From Acidiluteibacter ferrifornacis (lineage in GTDB: Bacteria; Bacteroidota; Bacteroidia; Flavobacteriales_E; Vicingaceae): a stretch of DNA of 64,000 nt. Shown here in pieces: positions 1-8,848 of this stretch. The stretch spans positions 495,248-559,247 of the forward strand of contig NZ_WWNE01000003.1 in assembly GCF_009909615.1 (NCBI RefSeq), given 5' to 3'. The notes under the pieces were generated by a model that saw only the letters and a list, made by a program, of their open reading frames with translations, was not told the origin of the DNA and did no database searches. The position numbers were made by a program, and so were the translations under genes. Positions within the stretch are counted from its first letter, which is position 1, and each line of letters opens with the position of its first letter.

Positions 1-78
1 ATGATTGATGTTACAATATTTGATTTTGAATAAGGTAGTTCAAAACAGTTTAACACTGTCACCTTAGAAGTGCTAATC

Positions 79-114
79 AATGCAAATTCTAATGCAAAGT
101 CTAATGCATTTTTT
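79..114. repeat. Three 12-base tandem repeats in intergenic DNA
   Basis: Three consecutive 12-base units begin with AATGCA (79-90, 91-102, 103-114). The first two differ by one base and the third diverges after AATGCA. The third unit can also pair with TGCATT at 114-119 to give a weak 6-bp hairpin followed by a short T run. This may be a weak terminator for a plus-strand gene ending before the window, but the stem is short and AT-only apart from two pairs. Confidence 0.4.
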
Positions 115-154
115 GCATTTTTAGAGAAGTCTGTCAATACTAATAAGTTCATCT

Positions 155-871
155 TTATGAATTTTGGTCTGTTTGTTTTATATACAATTTAAAGCCTTTA
201 CCATGAATATTAATAATCTCTATACCATCATCGGCTTTTAAGTATTTTCTCAGTTTAGTGATGTAAACATCCATACTTCTTGAATTGAAATAATTATCAT
301 CTCCCCATATTAACATTAAAGCAGCTTTTCTTTCCAACGTTTTCCCATCGCTTTGCGCTAACAGCTTCAATAAATCATTTTCTTTTGAGGTTAGTTTCAC
401 CTCTTTACCGTTTCTTGACAAAACTCTTCTATCAGAGTCGAAAGTATAACTACCAATTTCAAAGGTTGTTTGATCTTTATCAATACTTCCTGCATCTAAA
501 GACCTTCTGAGAATTGCTTTAATTCTTAGAAGTAAAACTTCCATACTAAATGGCTTAGTTATGTAATCATCCGCCCCTAAAGTAAACCCTTCCATCGTAT
601 CTTCTTTCATGCTTTTCGCAGTCAAAAATACAATTGGTATATCAGAATTGATTGCTCTAATCTCTTTTGCTAAAGTAAATCCGTCCATTACAGGCATCAT
701 TACATCTAAAATACACAAATCAAATGATTGATTCAAAAACTTTTTAAGACCTCGCTCCCCATCAGTTGCTAATTCTGTTTGGTATCCTTTAGAATTTAAA
801 TATTCACTTAATAATGATCCTAAATTATCATCATCTTCAACTAATAGTATAGTTCCATTTATCTGCTTCAT
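155..871 (-). CDS. OmpR/PhoB-family response regulator
   Basis: A cytoplasmic DNA-binding response regulator of 238 residues. The N-terminal receiver domain (about 7-120) has the acidic pocket VEDDD, phospho-acceptor Asp56 in LDVMMP, a conserved Thr in FLTAKS and Lys in TKPFS. The C-terminal part (about 140-230) is a winged-helix trans_reg_C domain. It lies 4 bp downstream of a histidine kinase gene on the same strand, so the two form a cognate pair transcribed kinase first. The regulon cannot be read from the sequence. The start ATG at 871 is the only sensible one and the length is normal for the family. Confidence 0.95.
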   Translation of the reverse strand: MKQINGTILLVEDDDNLGSLLSEYLNSKGYQTELATDGERGLKKFLNQSFDLCILDVMMPVMDGFTLAKEIRAINSDIPIVFLTAKSMKEDTMEGFTLGADDYITKPFSMEVLLLRIKAILRRSLDAGSIDKDQTTFEIGSYTFDSDRRVLSRNGKEVKLTSKENDLLKLLAQSDGKTLERKAALMLIWGDDNYFNSRSMDVYITKLRKYLKADDGIEIINIHGKGFKLYIKQTDQNS

Positions 872-875
872 ATTT

Positions 876-2450
876 TTATTTTTTTAATAGAGGTATTGTT
901 ACTGTAAACTTACTTCCTATTCCTAGCTTACTGGAAAAAGTAATTGATCCTCCGTGTTTCTCTACAATTTCTTTTACATAATTCAATCCTAATCCAAAAC
1001 CTTTAACGTTATGAATATTTCCTGTTGGCACTCTATAAAATTTCTCAAAAATCTTTTTTTGATCCACTTTTGAAATCCCTATTCCTTTATCTTCTATAGT
1101 TAAACTGATAGTTGTTGCTTTTATTTCAGTAGAAACATGAATTTCTGGTACCTCTTTTGAATATTTTATTGCATTGTCTAGCAAATTAAATACCAGATTT
1201 GTGATTAAAACTTTATCTGCTAAAATTAGATCATCCCCCTCATCAAAACTAGAAGTAATGACTCCACCTCTAGTTTTTACTTGAATTTCTATGCTTCGGA
1301 TAACATCATCAACCAATAAATTAAACCTTACTTTTTTCAATTTTAACTCAAAATCACCGGAATCCCAAATAGCACTTTTCAACACATTCTCTACTAACAA
1401 AGCCAATCGATTATTCTCTTGGCCAATCATCCGAACGTAATTATTTCGTCTTTTTTCATCCACCCCTAACTCGCTATCTGACAAAGCCTCACAGGCCAAA
1501 GAGATAGTTGAAATAGGTGTTTTTAGCTCATGAGTCATATTGTTAATAAAATCATTTTTAATGATCGAAATTCTTTTCTGTTGAAAAATAGTCCTAAGAG
1601 CAAAATAAAAAATTCCAATCAATATGGATATCAAGATAACTGAGGCAACTAATATTTGCCATACTTTTTTCAACAAATACTTCGCACGATTGGGGAATAA
1701 AATCAACAGAGCATCAGTTTCCATTAAATAGTCATTGGGAAATAAATCTATTCTATATGGAGTTTCTAATAACTCCAAAGTCCATTCATTTTCAGTATTG
1801 GCCAGCAACGCTCTATTCTTCGCATTGTATATATCAATTATTGCTTCTGCCCTAATCCCTCTTTGTCTTAATTCATTTCTTACAATTGTATCAAGAGTAT
1901 TGACATTTATTCGTTCAACAGCACTTTTATTGATACTAATAAAAGCCAATTCATTTACGATATCATTTACTAATACCGACTTATTCTTTATTTGGTCAGC
2001 TGTTAACCCCTTATTCACAGAACTAGCATTTTCATCTGATCGAAGCACTCGCTTCTGTGTTTTTCGAATTATAAATGTATTTGAATCTTTAAAAGAGGGT
2101 CCTGGAAATTCAATTTTAAATTGCTCTCGATTAGGATTTCTACCTGAAGAATCTAAACTAATAATAGGACTACTAAACCCCTTTTGCGAAGCTACATCAT
2201 CTCCCATATCCTGTAAGTAGAGGCTTAAATCTGAAGAGTTTGATTGATTAAACTTTTTACTAACTTGAGTGATTGCTTCTTTCTTCTCAAGCCTAAACAA
2301 AGCCTGCTCTAAGCTTTCCATTACAGCTTGATCAAACTTTTCTCTTCTTAACTCTATTGCATTATTAATCCAATACAATTGAATTAATAATATCCCAAAT
2401 AGCACTACAGAGGTAACTGTAATTAACAATAGAAAGTTTGACTTTTTCAC
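876..2450 (-). CDS. Membrane sensor histidine kinase
   Basis: A two-component sensor kinase of 524 residues. A transmembrane helix at about 6-27 is followed by a periplasmic sensor region of about 235 residues with no domain I recognise. A second helix lies at about 265-285. Then come HisKA with phospho-acceptor His307 in THELKTP, and an HATPase_c domain with N box (FNLLDNAIKY), DKGIGI, and GFGLGLNYVK boxes. It reads from a GTG codon at 2450, and the leader region holds no better ATG. It overlaps no other gene and is followed after 4 bp by its response regulator. The signal it senses is unknown. Confidence 0.93.
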   Translation of the reverse strand: MKKSNFLLLITVTSVVLFGILLIQLYWINNAIELRREKFDQAVMESLEQALFRLEKKEAITQVSKKFNQSNSSDLSLYLQDMGDDVASQKGFSSPIISLDSSGRNPNREQFKIEFPGPSFKDSNTFIIRKTQKRVLRSDENASSVNKGLTADQIKNKSVLVNDIVNELAFISINKSAVERINVNTLDTIVRNELRQRGIRAEAIIDIYNAKNRALLANTENEWTLELLETPYRIDLFPNDYLMETDALLILFPNRAKYLLKKVWQILVASVILISILIGIFYFALRTIFQQKRISIIKNDFINNMTHELKTPISTISLACEALSDSELGVDEKRRNNYVRMIGQENNRLALLVENVLKSAIWDSGDFELKLKKVRFNLLVDDVIRSIEIQVKTRGGVITSSFDEGDDLILADKVLITNLVFNLLDNAIKYSKEVPEIHVSTEIKATTISLTIEDKGIGISKVDQKKIFEKFYRVPTGNIHNVKGFGLGLNYVKEIVEKHGGSITFSSKLGIGSKFTVTIPLLKK

Positions 2451-2566
2451 AAAGACGAAGTTAAATATCCAATTCTCAATATCTCTAGTGTTTAACTTTA
2501 ATTAACAGGCCTTAACGCTTGCTTAACAATTCATTATAAAAGTTCGTATTACCTTAGCAAGGTCTA

Positions 2567-2620
2567 ATGAAAATTGGATCAATACATACAGAATTTATGT
2601 TAAATAAAAACTACAGTTAA
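2567..2620 (+). other. Possible 17-codon mini-ORF in front of an orphan terminator
   Basis: In the divergent gap between the histidine kinase and the aldehyde dehydrogenase, an ATG at 2567 opens a 17-residue reading frame (MKIGSIHTEFMLNKNYS). Its stop codon merges into a strong terminator stem. A near-consensus Bacteroidota -7 element, TACCTTAG, lies at 2550-2557. This could be a tiny leader peptide or a small RNA. There is no conservation evidence from one sequence, and the ORF is short enough to be chance. Confidence 0.25.
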
Positions 2621-2650
2621 AAGGCACCGAAAACGGTGCCTTTTGTTTTT
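2619..2650 (+). terminator. Strong intrinsic terminator upstream of the aldehyde dehydrogenase gene
   Basis: An 11-bp perfect stem (AAAAGGCACCG at 2619-2629 with CGGTGCCTTTT at 2634-2644) with a 4-base loop is followed by GTTTTT. It lies between two divergent promoters, so it ends neither neighbouring gene. It implies a separate short transcript from about 2560 to 2650, or attenuation of the downstream gene. Confidence 0.85.
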
Positions 2651-2695
2651 TACCTACCTTATTCATTACTTTTACCTTTACTAAAAAAGGTGAAT

Positions 2696-4141
2696 ATGAT
2701 ACAACTTCAAAACTATATAAACGGCTCACTTACGACTCCCATATCCAATGAATACCTAGACAACTACAACCCTTCAACTGGCAAAGTTTATTCTAAAATA
2801 CCTGACTCAGACCATAGGGATGTTCAAATGGCAGTTGATGCAGCGAAAAAAGCTTTCGAAGCTTGGAGTAATACTTCTAAAGATGACCGTTCTGCAATTT
2901 TATATCGTATTTCCACTTTAATCGAGCAGAATTTAGACCGACTAGCCGAGGCGGAGTCTAGAGATAATGGCAAACCCGTAAGCTTAGCAAAAAGAGTGGA
3001 CATCCCCAGAGCAGCACACAATTTTAGATTTTATGCTACTGCTATTCTCCATTTTAGCTCGGAGTCTCACAGTATGGAAAGCAACGCAATCAATTATACT
3101 CATCGTGACCCTGTAGGTGTGGCCGGTTGTATTTCTCCTTGGAATTTACCTTTGTATTTATTTAGTTGGAAAATTGCGCCAGCACTTGCTGCGGGAAATT
3201 GTGTAGTGGCTAAGCCTTCTGAGATTACCCCAATGACCGCTTTTTTACTTTCTGAAATTTGTATAGAAGCAGGCTTACCAAAAGGTGTTTTGAATATTGT
3301 GCATGGTTACGGTCCTAAAGTTGGTGAAGCTATTGTATCCCACCCGGACATCCCTCTCATTTCATTCACCGGCGGAACTCAAACAGGTAAGCATATAGCG
3401 CAAGTTGCCGCACCGATGTTTAAAAAACTATCATTAGAACTTGGTGGCAAAAACCCTACGATTATCTTTGAGGATTGTGATTTTGATAAAATGTTAAATA
3501 CAGTAGTATCATCTTCTTTTGATAATCAAGGGCAGATTTGTTTATGTGGGTCACGAATATTTATTCAAGATAGCCTATATGATAAATTCAAAGCTGAGTT
3601 CATAAAAAGGGTAGATGGTTTAAAAGTAGGGGATCCAAAACTAGAAACAACCAATATGGGAGCTTTGGTTTCAGCGTCTCACCTGAATAAAGTATTGTCT
3701 TATGTTGATCTTGCCAAAGAAGAAGGAGGTCGTGTTTTAACAGGTGGAAGTAGAATTCGATTAGAAGGGAATCTTGAAGAGGGATGGTATATGGAACCTA
3801 CTGTAATTGAAGGCCTAGATTATCAATGTAGAACAAATCAAGAAGAAATTTTTGGCCCTGTTGTAACTATTACCCCTTTTTCAACGATTGAAGAGGTTTT
3901 AAAAATGGCAAATAGCACAAAATATGGGTTGGCGAGTAGTGTTTGGACAAATGACATCAACAAAGCAAACTATATATCAAAAAAAATACACGCAGGAATT
4001 GTATGGATTAATTGCTGGCTACTGCGTGATTTAAGGACCCCTTTTGGAGGTGTTAAGCAAAGTGGTGTAGGAAGAGAAGGTGGAAATGAAGCTTTACAGT
4101 TTTTTACCGAACCCAAAAATGTGTGCATCAAATACAACTAA
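2696..4141 (+). CDS. ALDH8-like aldehyde dehydrogenase (2-aminomuconate/2-hydroxymuconate semialdehyde dehydrogenase type)
   Basis: An NAD(P)-dependent aldehyde dehydrogenase of 481 residues. Visible family landmarks are SPWNLPLYLF near the cofactor site, FTGGTQTG, LELGGKNP with the general-base Glu, and the nucleophilic Cys in GQICLCGS. The C-terminal INCWLLRDLRTPFGG stretch followed by FFTEPKNVCIKY resembles the ALDH8 group, which oxidises 2-aminomuconate or 2-hydroxymuconate semialdehydes in tryptophan (kynurenine) or aromatic breakdown. A longer reading frame opens at 2636, but that codon lies inside the terminator stem, so ATG 2696, just after AAAAAAGG, is chosen. No other kynurenine-pathway gene is adjacent. 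A RidA-family gene that could act next in that route is 28 kb away. Confidence 0.88.
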   Translation: MIQLQNYINGSLTTPISNEYLDNYNPSTGKVYSKIPDSDHRDVQMAVDAAKKAFEAWSNTSKDDRSAILYRISTLIEQNLDRLAEAESRDNGKPVSLAKRVDIPRAAHNFRFYATAILHFSSESHSMESNAINYTHRDPVGVAGCISPWNLPLYLFSWKIAPALAAGNCVVAKPSEITPMTAFLLSEICIEAGLPKGVLNIVHGYGPKVGEAIVSHPDIPLISFTGGTQTGKHIAQVAAPMFKKLSLELGGKNPTIIFEDCDFDKMLNTVVSSSFDNQGQICLCGSRIFIQDSLYDKFKAEFIKRVDGLKVGDPKLETTNMGALVSASHLNKVLSYVDLAKEEGGRVLTGGSRIRLEGNLEEGWYMEPTVIEGLDYQCRTNQEEIFGPVVTITPFSTIEEVLKMANSTKYGLASSVWTNDINKANYISKKIHAGIVWINCWLLRDLRTPFGGVKQSGVGREGGNEALQFFTEPKNVCIKYN

Positions 4142-4152
4142 TTCTACTAAGT

Positions 4153-4653
4153 ATGATCCTCTGCAATAAAAATGTTTTTAGATATGTCTCAATTGTAATG
4201 TTATTGTTTACTATGCAAACCGCTGCGGTTGCACAAACTTCATTAGCTGTTGATAAAAAAGGAAAAGTAAAGAGAATACATTTTTATAGAGGTGATATTA
4301 TCACCATAAAAATCAAAGAAGAAAAGAATAACCTGACAGGATTTATTGAAATGATTGAAGACTCTGCAGTAATAATTGAAGGTAGAAAAGTTAATGTAAA
4401 TCAAATTGAATATATAATAAACCCACAAGGCCCTTTTATTTGGCGCCTTTTAAGTCAATTAGGTATTAAAGGTGCAATTATCTACTTCACATTGGATACT
4501 GGTAATAGAGTTATTAATAATGAAAAGCCGATCGTAGACGAAAAAACTTTAAAAGTGACGTTGCCTTTTCTTGTAGTTGGGGTCGTAGCAACTTTAATTA
4601 AAAATAAAAAGTACCGGAACAATGGTTCTAATATCAAGATTGTAAAATTATAA
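4153..4653 (+). CDS. Exported hypothetical protein
   Basis: A protein of 166 residues that I do not recognise. The N-terminus (NVFRYVSIVMLLFTMQTAAVAQ) is a convincing signal peptide ending at an A-Q junction typical of this phylum. The rest is rich in short beta-strand-like segments with many Lys residues. A hydrophobic segment near the C-terminus (VTLPFLVVGVVATLIKN) may insert in a membrane. ATG 4153 is preferred over the 4123 codon because it leaves only a short basic N-region before the hydrophobic core and does not overlap the aldehyde dehydrogenase. It lies 11 bp after that gene, possibly in the same transcript. Confidence 0.7.
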   Translation: MILCNKNVFRYVSIVMLLFTMQTAAVAQTSLAVDKKGKVKRIHFYRGDIITIKIKEEKNNLTGFIEMIEDSAVIIEGRKVNVNQIEYIINPQGPFIWRLLSQLGIKGAIIYFTLDTGNRVINNEKPIVDEKTLKVTLPFLVVGVVATLIKNKKYRNNGSNIKIVKL

Positions 4654-4734
4654 CTTATTCCATTTACTGAGTTTTGAACACTAAAAGTGTTAATAGTAAT
4701 AACAACATTAAATTCTAGACGCCCACATTTACAA

Positions 4735-4742
4735 TACATTTG
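4735..4742 (+). promoter_or_regulatory. -7 promoter element TACATTTG
   Basis: An exact match to the Bacteroidota -7 consensus TAnnTTTG, 16 bases before ATG 4759. It probably drives the tandem TPR/SPOR genes. Confidence 0.55.
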
Positions 4743-4758
4743 TTAGAAACACAGAGGA

Positions 4759-6009
4759 ATGAACATTAAATCACTAATTGTACTGTTTTTTCTTTCATTA
4801 TCGCTTTCTAGCTATAGTCAGTCAAGAGATAAAGAATTTCAAATAAAATTTAACCAAGCTAAAAATCATCTATCTCATCGAAAGATGATGAAAGCACTAC
4901 CGATCCTTTACGAACTATATCAAATAGATAGCGCCAATTCCAATATTAATTACTTAATAGGGGTCTGTTTTGTTGAAGGAAATATCATAACCGAAAGATC
5001 AATATATCATTTAGAAAAATCCTTAAAAGATGCTTCAGCGAGATATGACTCTGATAGTCATGAAGAACGAAATGCACCAATTTATGTTCATTACTATCTT
5101 TCAATCGCCTACAGCCAAAATAAAAAATGTTATTTAGCCATAAGTAGACGAGCTAGTTTCATGGAAATTTATACTTATGATGATCAATACTATCCAAGAG
5201 AATCGCAAAAATGGATCGACAAGTGTGCTGAGGAAGAGGAATTAATTCCTTCTAATCTAGAATTTTTAGCCAAATTAGAAGAGCCAGTAAAAGAACTTCC
5301 AAAAGAAGAAGTTGAATATTCTCTTCCCTTGCTATCACTACAATCAGTAAAAAAAGAAAAAGAGCAGAAGAAAGAAGAGAAAGAGCCTGAACCTTTTAAG
5401 CCAACAAGCATTGTAACAAAAGAAGTTGAATACACTACAAACATGCCACTATACGGGGTTCAGGTGGGTGCGTTTAAGGAAATGATGCCGGTTTTACGAT
5501 TCCCAGATCTTAAAAATGTAGACGCCTTTGTTGACTCTACTGGATGGGTTAGATATGTTGTAGGGCATTTTTCTTATCGATCGCAAGCCGAATCACTCAA
5601 AAAAGTGATCATAGATGCTGGCTACCCAGATGTTTTCATTGTTGATGTCAATAAAGATAAAAAATATGCTGACAACGTAATTAGCATTGACAATATGAGC
5701 TTAAAATCAACAATCTCAGGTAAAATTGAGTTTAGAGTTCAATTGGGAGCATTTAAAGATGAAATTCCAGTCGAAATTGCTCAAAACTACCTTAAAATAA
5801 GCCACCTAGAAGAATACACTGTTGGTAACATTACTTATTTAACTTCAGTAGGCTTTCCTACCTATAGCCAGGCAATACAAGCAAAAGATCAATATGTTAA
5901 AATTGGAGTGTCTGACGCTTTTATTGTCGCCTTTAATAAAAAGAAGAAAATACCTTTGATAGATGCTCTAAACTATACACACGAGAATCCTGCCAATAAC
6001 CTACAATAA
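4759..6009 (+). CDS. Secreted TPR and double SPOR-like protein (first tandem copy)
   Basis: A protein of 416 residues with an N-terminal signal peptide (to about residue 20, ...LSSYSQ). TPR-like helices follow (about 25-150). Next comes a charged Glu/Lys-rich linker (about 170-220). Two SPOR-like repeats begin YGVQVGAFKE and FRVQLGAFKD. SPOR domains bind glycan strands of peptidoglycan that lack stem peptides, so a periplasmic wall-associated role is likely. The following gene is a full-length paralogue only 2 bp downstream. The function is inferred from domains only. Confidence 0.82.
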   Translation: MNIKSLIVLFFLSLSLSSYSQSRDKEFQIKFNQAKNHLSHRKMMKALPILYELYQIDSANSNINYLIGVCFVEGNIITERSIYHLEKSLKDASARYDSDSHEERNAPIYVHYYLSIAYSQNKKCYLAISRRASFMEIYTYDDQYYPRESQKWIDKCAEEEELIPSNLEFLAKLEEPVKELPKEEVEYSLPLLSLQSVKKEKEQKKEEKEPEPFKPTSIVTKEVEYTTNMPLYGVQVGAFKEMMPVLRFPDLKNVDAFVDSTGWVRYVVGHFSYRSQAESLKKVIIDAGYPDVFIVDVNKDKKYADNVISIDNMSLKSTISGKIEFRVQLGAFKDEIPVEIAQNYLKISHLEEYTVGNITYLTSVGFPTYSQAIQAKDQYVKIGVSDAFIVAFNKKKKIPLIDALNYTHENPANNLQ

Positions 6010-6011
6010 AT

Positions 6012-7187
6012 ATGAACTACAGAATACTTACTATTATTAGCATTTTATTTTCATCTGCATTATTTAGCCAGAATAATAACGATGAAGAAAAGATGTTTAT
6101 TCAAGCCAGACAACTGCTAGCGATGCGTCAGATAGAAGAAGCAATTCCCAGCCTTGAAACATTGTATAACCTTAATCCTGAAAACGCCAACTACAATTTT
6201 TTACTTGGGGCAGCATATAGGGAACTAGGAAAAAACCGAGCATCCGCAATATTTCATTTACAAAAGGCTATTTTAAACATAACAGAGAAATATGATGCCT
6301 CTACCTACAAAGAGGAAAAAGCGCCTATTTTAACTTACTATTATCTAGCAACTGCCCAAGTTGATGATGATCGATGCAAAGATGCCGAGAAATCTTTAGA
6401 AAGCTTAAAAATGTATGGAGAACAAGTCGACGCTTATTTTATTCGGGAGATTGAGCGAAATCTAAGTAAGTGTGATTATGATGCTATACCAGAAGTCATA
6501 AAAGAAGAAAATCTTCCTATTGCTGAGCTGGTTGTTGCTCCGAAAGCTGAAATAAAAAAGGAAATTCGAAAAGAAGAAATTGTAGAGAAAAAAGACCCAA
6601 TGGCAGGCTTAGTGACCAAAACCATTAGTTACACTACCAAAGCTCCCTTATGGGGAGTGCAAATTGGGGCTTTTAAAGAGGTTATACCTACCAGCAGGTT
6701 TGACAATATTAAGAATGTTGATGCATTTGTAGATAAAGAAGGTCTTATCAGATATGTTGTAGGACACTTTTCATACAAACAACAAGCAGAGTCATTACTT
6801 GAGGTTATTCAAGAAAGTGGAATCCCTGACGCCTTTATTGTTGATGTAAATGATAACACCAAATTCCATGAGTCAATTGTAAGTGTCAATAATATCAATA
6901 TTAAACGTGGTATTATTGGAAAAGTAACTTTTAAAATTCAGATTGGTGCATTTAAAAATGAAGTTCCTGAAGAAGTTGCCAATAAGTACCTTATGGTAGA
7001 TAACATTCAGGAAGTAAATTATGAAGGTCTTACCCTATTATTGGTAGGCAACCATGAATCATATGATGAAGCGTTAAAACATAAAGAGAAATTAATACTA
7101 GAAGGTCTTGATGAGGCTTTTGTAGTAGCATTTAACAATGGTAAAAAAATTCCACTCAAGGAGGCAAAAGAGCACTCTCAGAAGTAA
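6012..7187 (+). CDS. Secreted TPR and double SPOR-like protein (second tandem copy)
   Basis: A 391-residue paralogue of the preceding gene with the same order of parts: signal peptide (to about residue 19), TPR-like helices, Glu/Lys linker, then SPOR-like repeats beginning WGVQIGAFKE and FKIQIGAFKN. The segment KNVDAFVD and the stretch YVVGHFSY are shared word for word with the first copy, while the linker and TPR part have diverged more. The two genes are 2 bp apart and almost certainly co-transcribed. The pair is best explained by an old tandem duplication that was kept, perhaps as partners in one envelope complex. Confidence 0.82.
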   Translation: MNYRILTIISILFSSALFSQNNNDEEKMFIQARQLLAMRQIEEAIPSLETLYNLNPENANYNFLLGAAYRELGKNRASAIFHLQKAILNITEKYDASTYKEEKAPILTYYYLATAQVDDDRCKDAEKSLESLKMYGEQVDAYFIREIERNLSKCDYDAIPEVIKEENLPIAELVVAPKAEIKKEIRKEEIVEKKDPMAGLVTKTISYTTKAPLWGVQIGAFKEVIPTSRFDNIKNVDAFVDKEGLIRYVVGHFSYKQQAESLLEVIQESGIPDAFIVDVNDNTKFHESIVSVNNINIKRGIIGKVTFKIQIGAFKNEVPEEVANKYLMVDNIQEVNYEGLTLLLVGNHESYDEALKHKEKLILEGLDEAFVVAFNNGKKIPLKEAKEHSQK

Positions 7188-7292
7188 ACTAACCGACAGA
7201 ATTATTTAATCTTATTGGTTTTGATTTAATGTTGTATATTTTGATAATATTACACGCAGCAAGATTCTTAAATATAATAAATCAATAATTCA

Positions 7293-8783
7293 GTGGGGAA
7301 TATAGTTCAACTCATTTTTCAGAACAGAAGTACGCGAATATTAATGTTACTGTTCTCTTCTCTGCTAATTATTTCTGGCTACTTTATTGTTTCGTCCTAC
7401 TTTTCTCAACTAAACCTGCACAAAGAAAGAGTGCATAATAAACTTGATGCAATTGTCTCCACACTAGCCTCTCAAATAAAAGCTGAACACATTGATTATT
7501 TAATCAATCACTTTCCTGAGGTGGATGATATAAAATACAATAATCAAGATGATGTCTATAATGAAATACATCAGTTACTTTCTGATGCGAAAAATGGCAA
7601 CCGCCTCAAAACAGATATCTATACGATACATTTAGTTGATTCCTCCTTCTTTTTTGGAGTAAGTAGCTCCGCCAATCCCTACTTCAAACACGAATACGTT
7701 AAATTTCCGGCCGAATTACTTTCCTTATATAACAAAGGGGGCAGTCTAGATTTCTATGAAAGCGAAAATGGAACTTGGCTTTCTGCTGTAGCCCCTATTC
7801 GAAATTCAATAGGAAATACTATTGGACTGGTTCAAGCTGATGAACGTTTTGATGATTTTATAAGTCAAGCAAGAAGTCAAATTTATATCAATATTTCCGT
7901 TTCATTATTAATCTTTATAATTATCATTTTCATAATGGTAAGCGCTTTGAAAAAAATCCTTAAAAAAGAAGATGAGCTCTCTGAAAAGTTAATGCTATCA
8001 AAGCAGCAATTAGAGAGAAAGAACAAAGAAATGGCGGATAGTATTAAATATGCTAAAAGAATTCAAGAATCTATCCTTCCTATTAAAGATAATATTTTAC
8101 AATCACTACCTCAATCCTTCATCTTGTATCAACCTAAAGATATAGTAAGCGGTGACTTTTACTGGTATAAAAAAATAGAGAACAAGATATTAATAGCCGT
8201 AGTAGATTGTACAGGCCATGGTGTTCCCGGGGCACTTATGAGCATGATCGGAAATACCCTACTTAATGATATTGTAACAAAGTCGAAAAATCTTAATCCT
8301 GGAGAAATACTTAATCAATTAAATAAAGGTATAGTTCGAACTCTCAAACAAAAAGGAAATAATGTGTTATCTCAAGATGGTATGGATATCGCATTGTGTG
8401 AAATCCATTTAGACACCCTGTTATTAAAATTTTCAGGTGCTCAACGCCCTCTCTACCTTATCAGAGAGGCCAATCTTATTATAGCCAAAGGAGATTCATT
8501 TTCAATTGGCGGGACCTCATTTGATCATGAAAAAAATTTCCAAGCACAACAATTTCAACTGTTAAAAGATGATAGCATCTATCTTTTTTCAGATGGATAC
8601 CCAGATCAATTTGGAGGAGAAAAGAATAAAAAGTACCTCATCGGAAAGTTTAAAAAGTACCTATTATCTATACAGGACAGTCCAATGAGAGAACAAGAGA
8701 CTTTATTAAGATCGGAATTTTATAACTGGATGGGAGATGAGGAACAAGTTGATGATATTCTGGTTATTGGAATTAAGTTTTAA
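7293..8783 (+). CDS. Membrane-anchored SpoIIE-type (PP2C-like) serine phosphatase
   Basis: A 496-residue signalling phosphatase. A transmembrane helix at about 17-36 is followed by an extracytoplasmic sensor region of about 165 residues (PAS/CACHE-like in size) and a second helix at about 200-220. A short coiled coil (EDELSEKLMLSKQQLERKN) leads into the catalytic domain. That domain carries YAKRIQESILP, KDIVSGDFYW and DCTGHGVPGALMSM with the metal-binding Asp and Gly residues. The C-terminus keeps YLFSDGYPDQFGG and DDILVIGIKF. The start used is GTG 7293, and no ATG fits the first helix better. Related enzymes dephosphorylate anti-anti-sigma-like or receiver proteins, but no STAS partner lies nearby. 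Confidence 0.88.
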   Translation: MGNIVQLIFQNRSTRILMLLFSSLLIISGYFIVSSYFSQLNLHKERVHNKLDAIVSTLASQIKAEHIDYLINHFPEVDDIKYNNQDDVYNEIHQLLSDAKNGNRLKTDIYTIHLVDSSFFFGVSSSANPYFKHEYVKFPAELLSLYNKGGSLDFYESENGTWLSAVAPIRNSIGNTIGLVQADERFDDFISQARSQIYINISVSLLIFIIIIFIMVSALKKILKKEDELSEKLMLSKQQLERKNKEMADSIKYAKRIQESILPIKDNILQSLPQSFILYQPKDIVSGDFYWYKKIENKILIAVVDCTGHGVPGALMSMIGNTLLNDIVTKSKNLNPGEILNQLNKGIVRTLKQKGNNVLSQDGMDIALCEIHLDTLLLKFSGAQRPLYLIREANLIIAKGDSFSIGGTSFDHEKNFQAQQFQLLKDDSIYLFSDGYPDQFGGEKNKKYLIGKFKKYLLSIQDSPMREQETLLRSEFYNWMGDEEQVDDILVIGIKF

Positions 8784-8797
8784 GCTTTATAAAAAAC

Positions 8798-8829
8798 AAA
8801 ATGGGCTACTTTTAAAAGTAGCCCATTTT
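8798..8829. terminator. Bidirectional terminator between convergent genes
   Basis: A perfect 32-base inverted repeat (AAAATGGGCTACTTTT at 8798-8813 with its exact complement to 8829), flanked by A and T runs. It can end both the phosphatase gene (plus) and the Omp28-like gene (minus). Confidence 0.9.
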
Positions 8830-8848
8830 TATTTACATTAATTTTCTA

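Noticed and set aside
1-33. Short plus-strand frame ending in TAA at the window start
   Set aside because: It could be the tail of a gene entering the window, but 10 codons give no evidence of coding.
2490-2517. GTTTAA-N16-TTAACG, similar to the crt operator
   Set aside because: The right arm differs in its last two bases and it is not near a light-related gene; AT-rich DNA gives such matches by chance.
2636-2695. Upstream extension of the aldehyde dehydrogenase reading frame
   Set aside because: Its first codon lies inside a strong terminator stem and the extra 20 residues do not match the family start.
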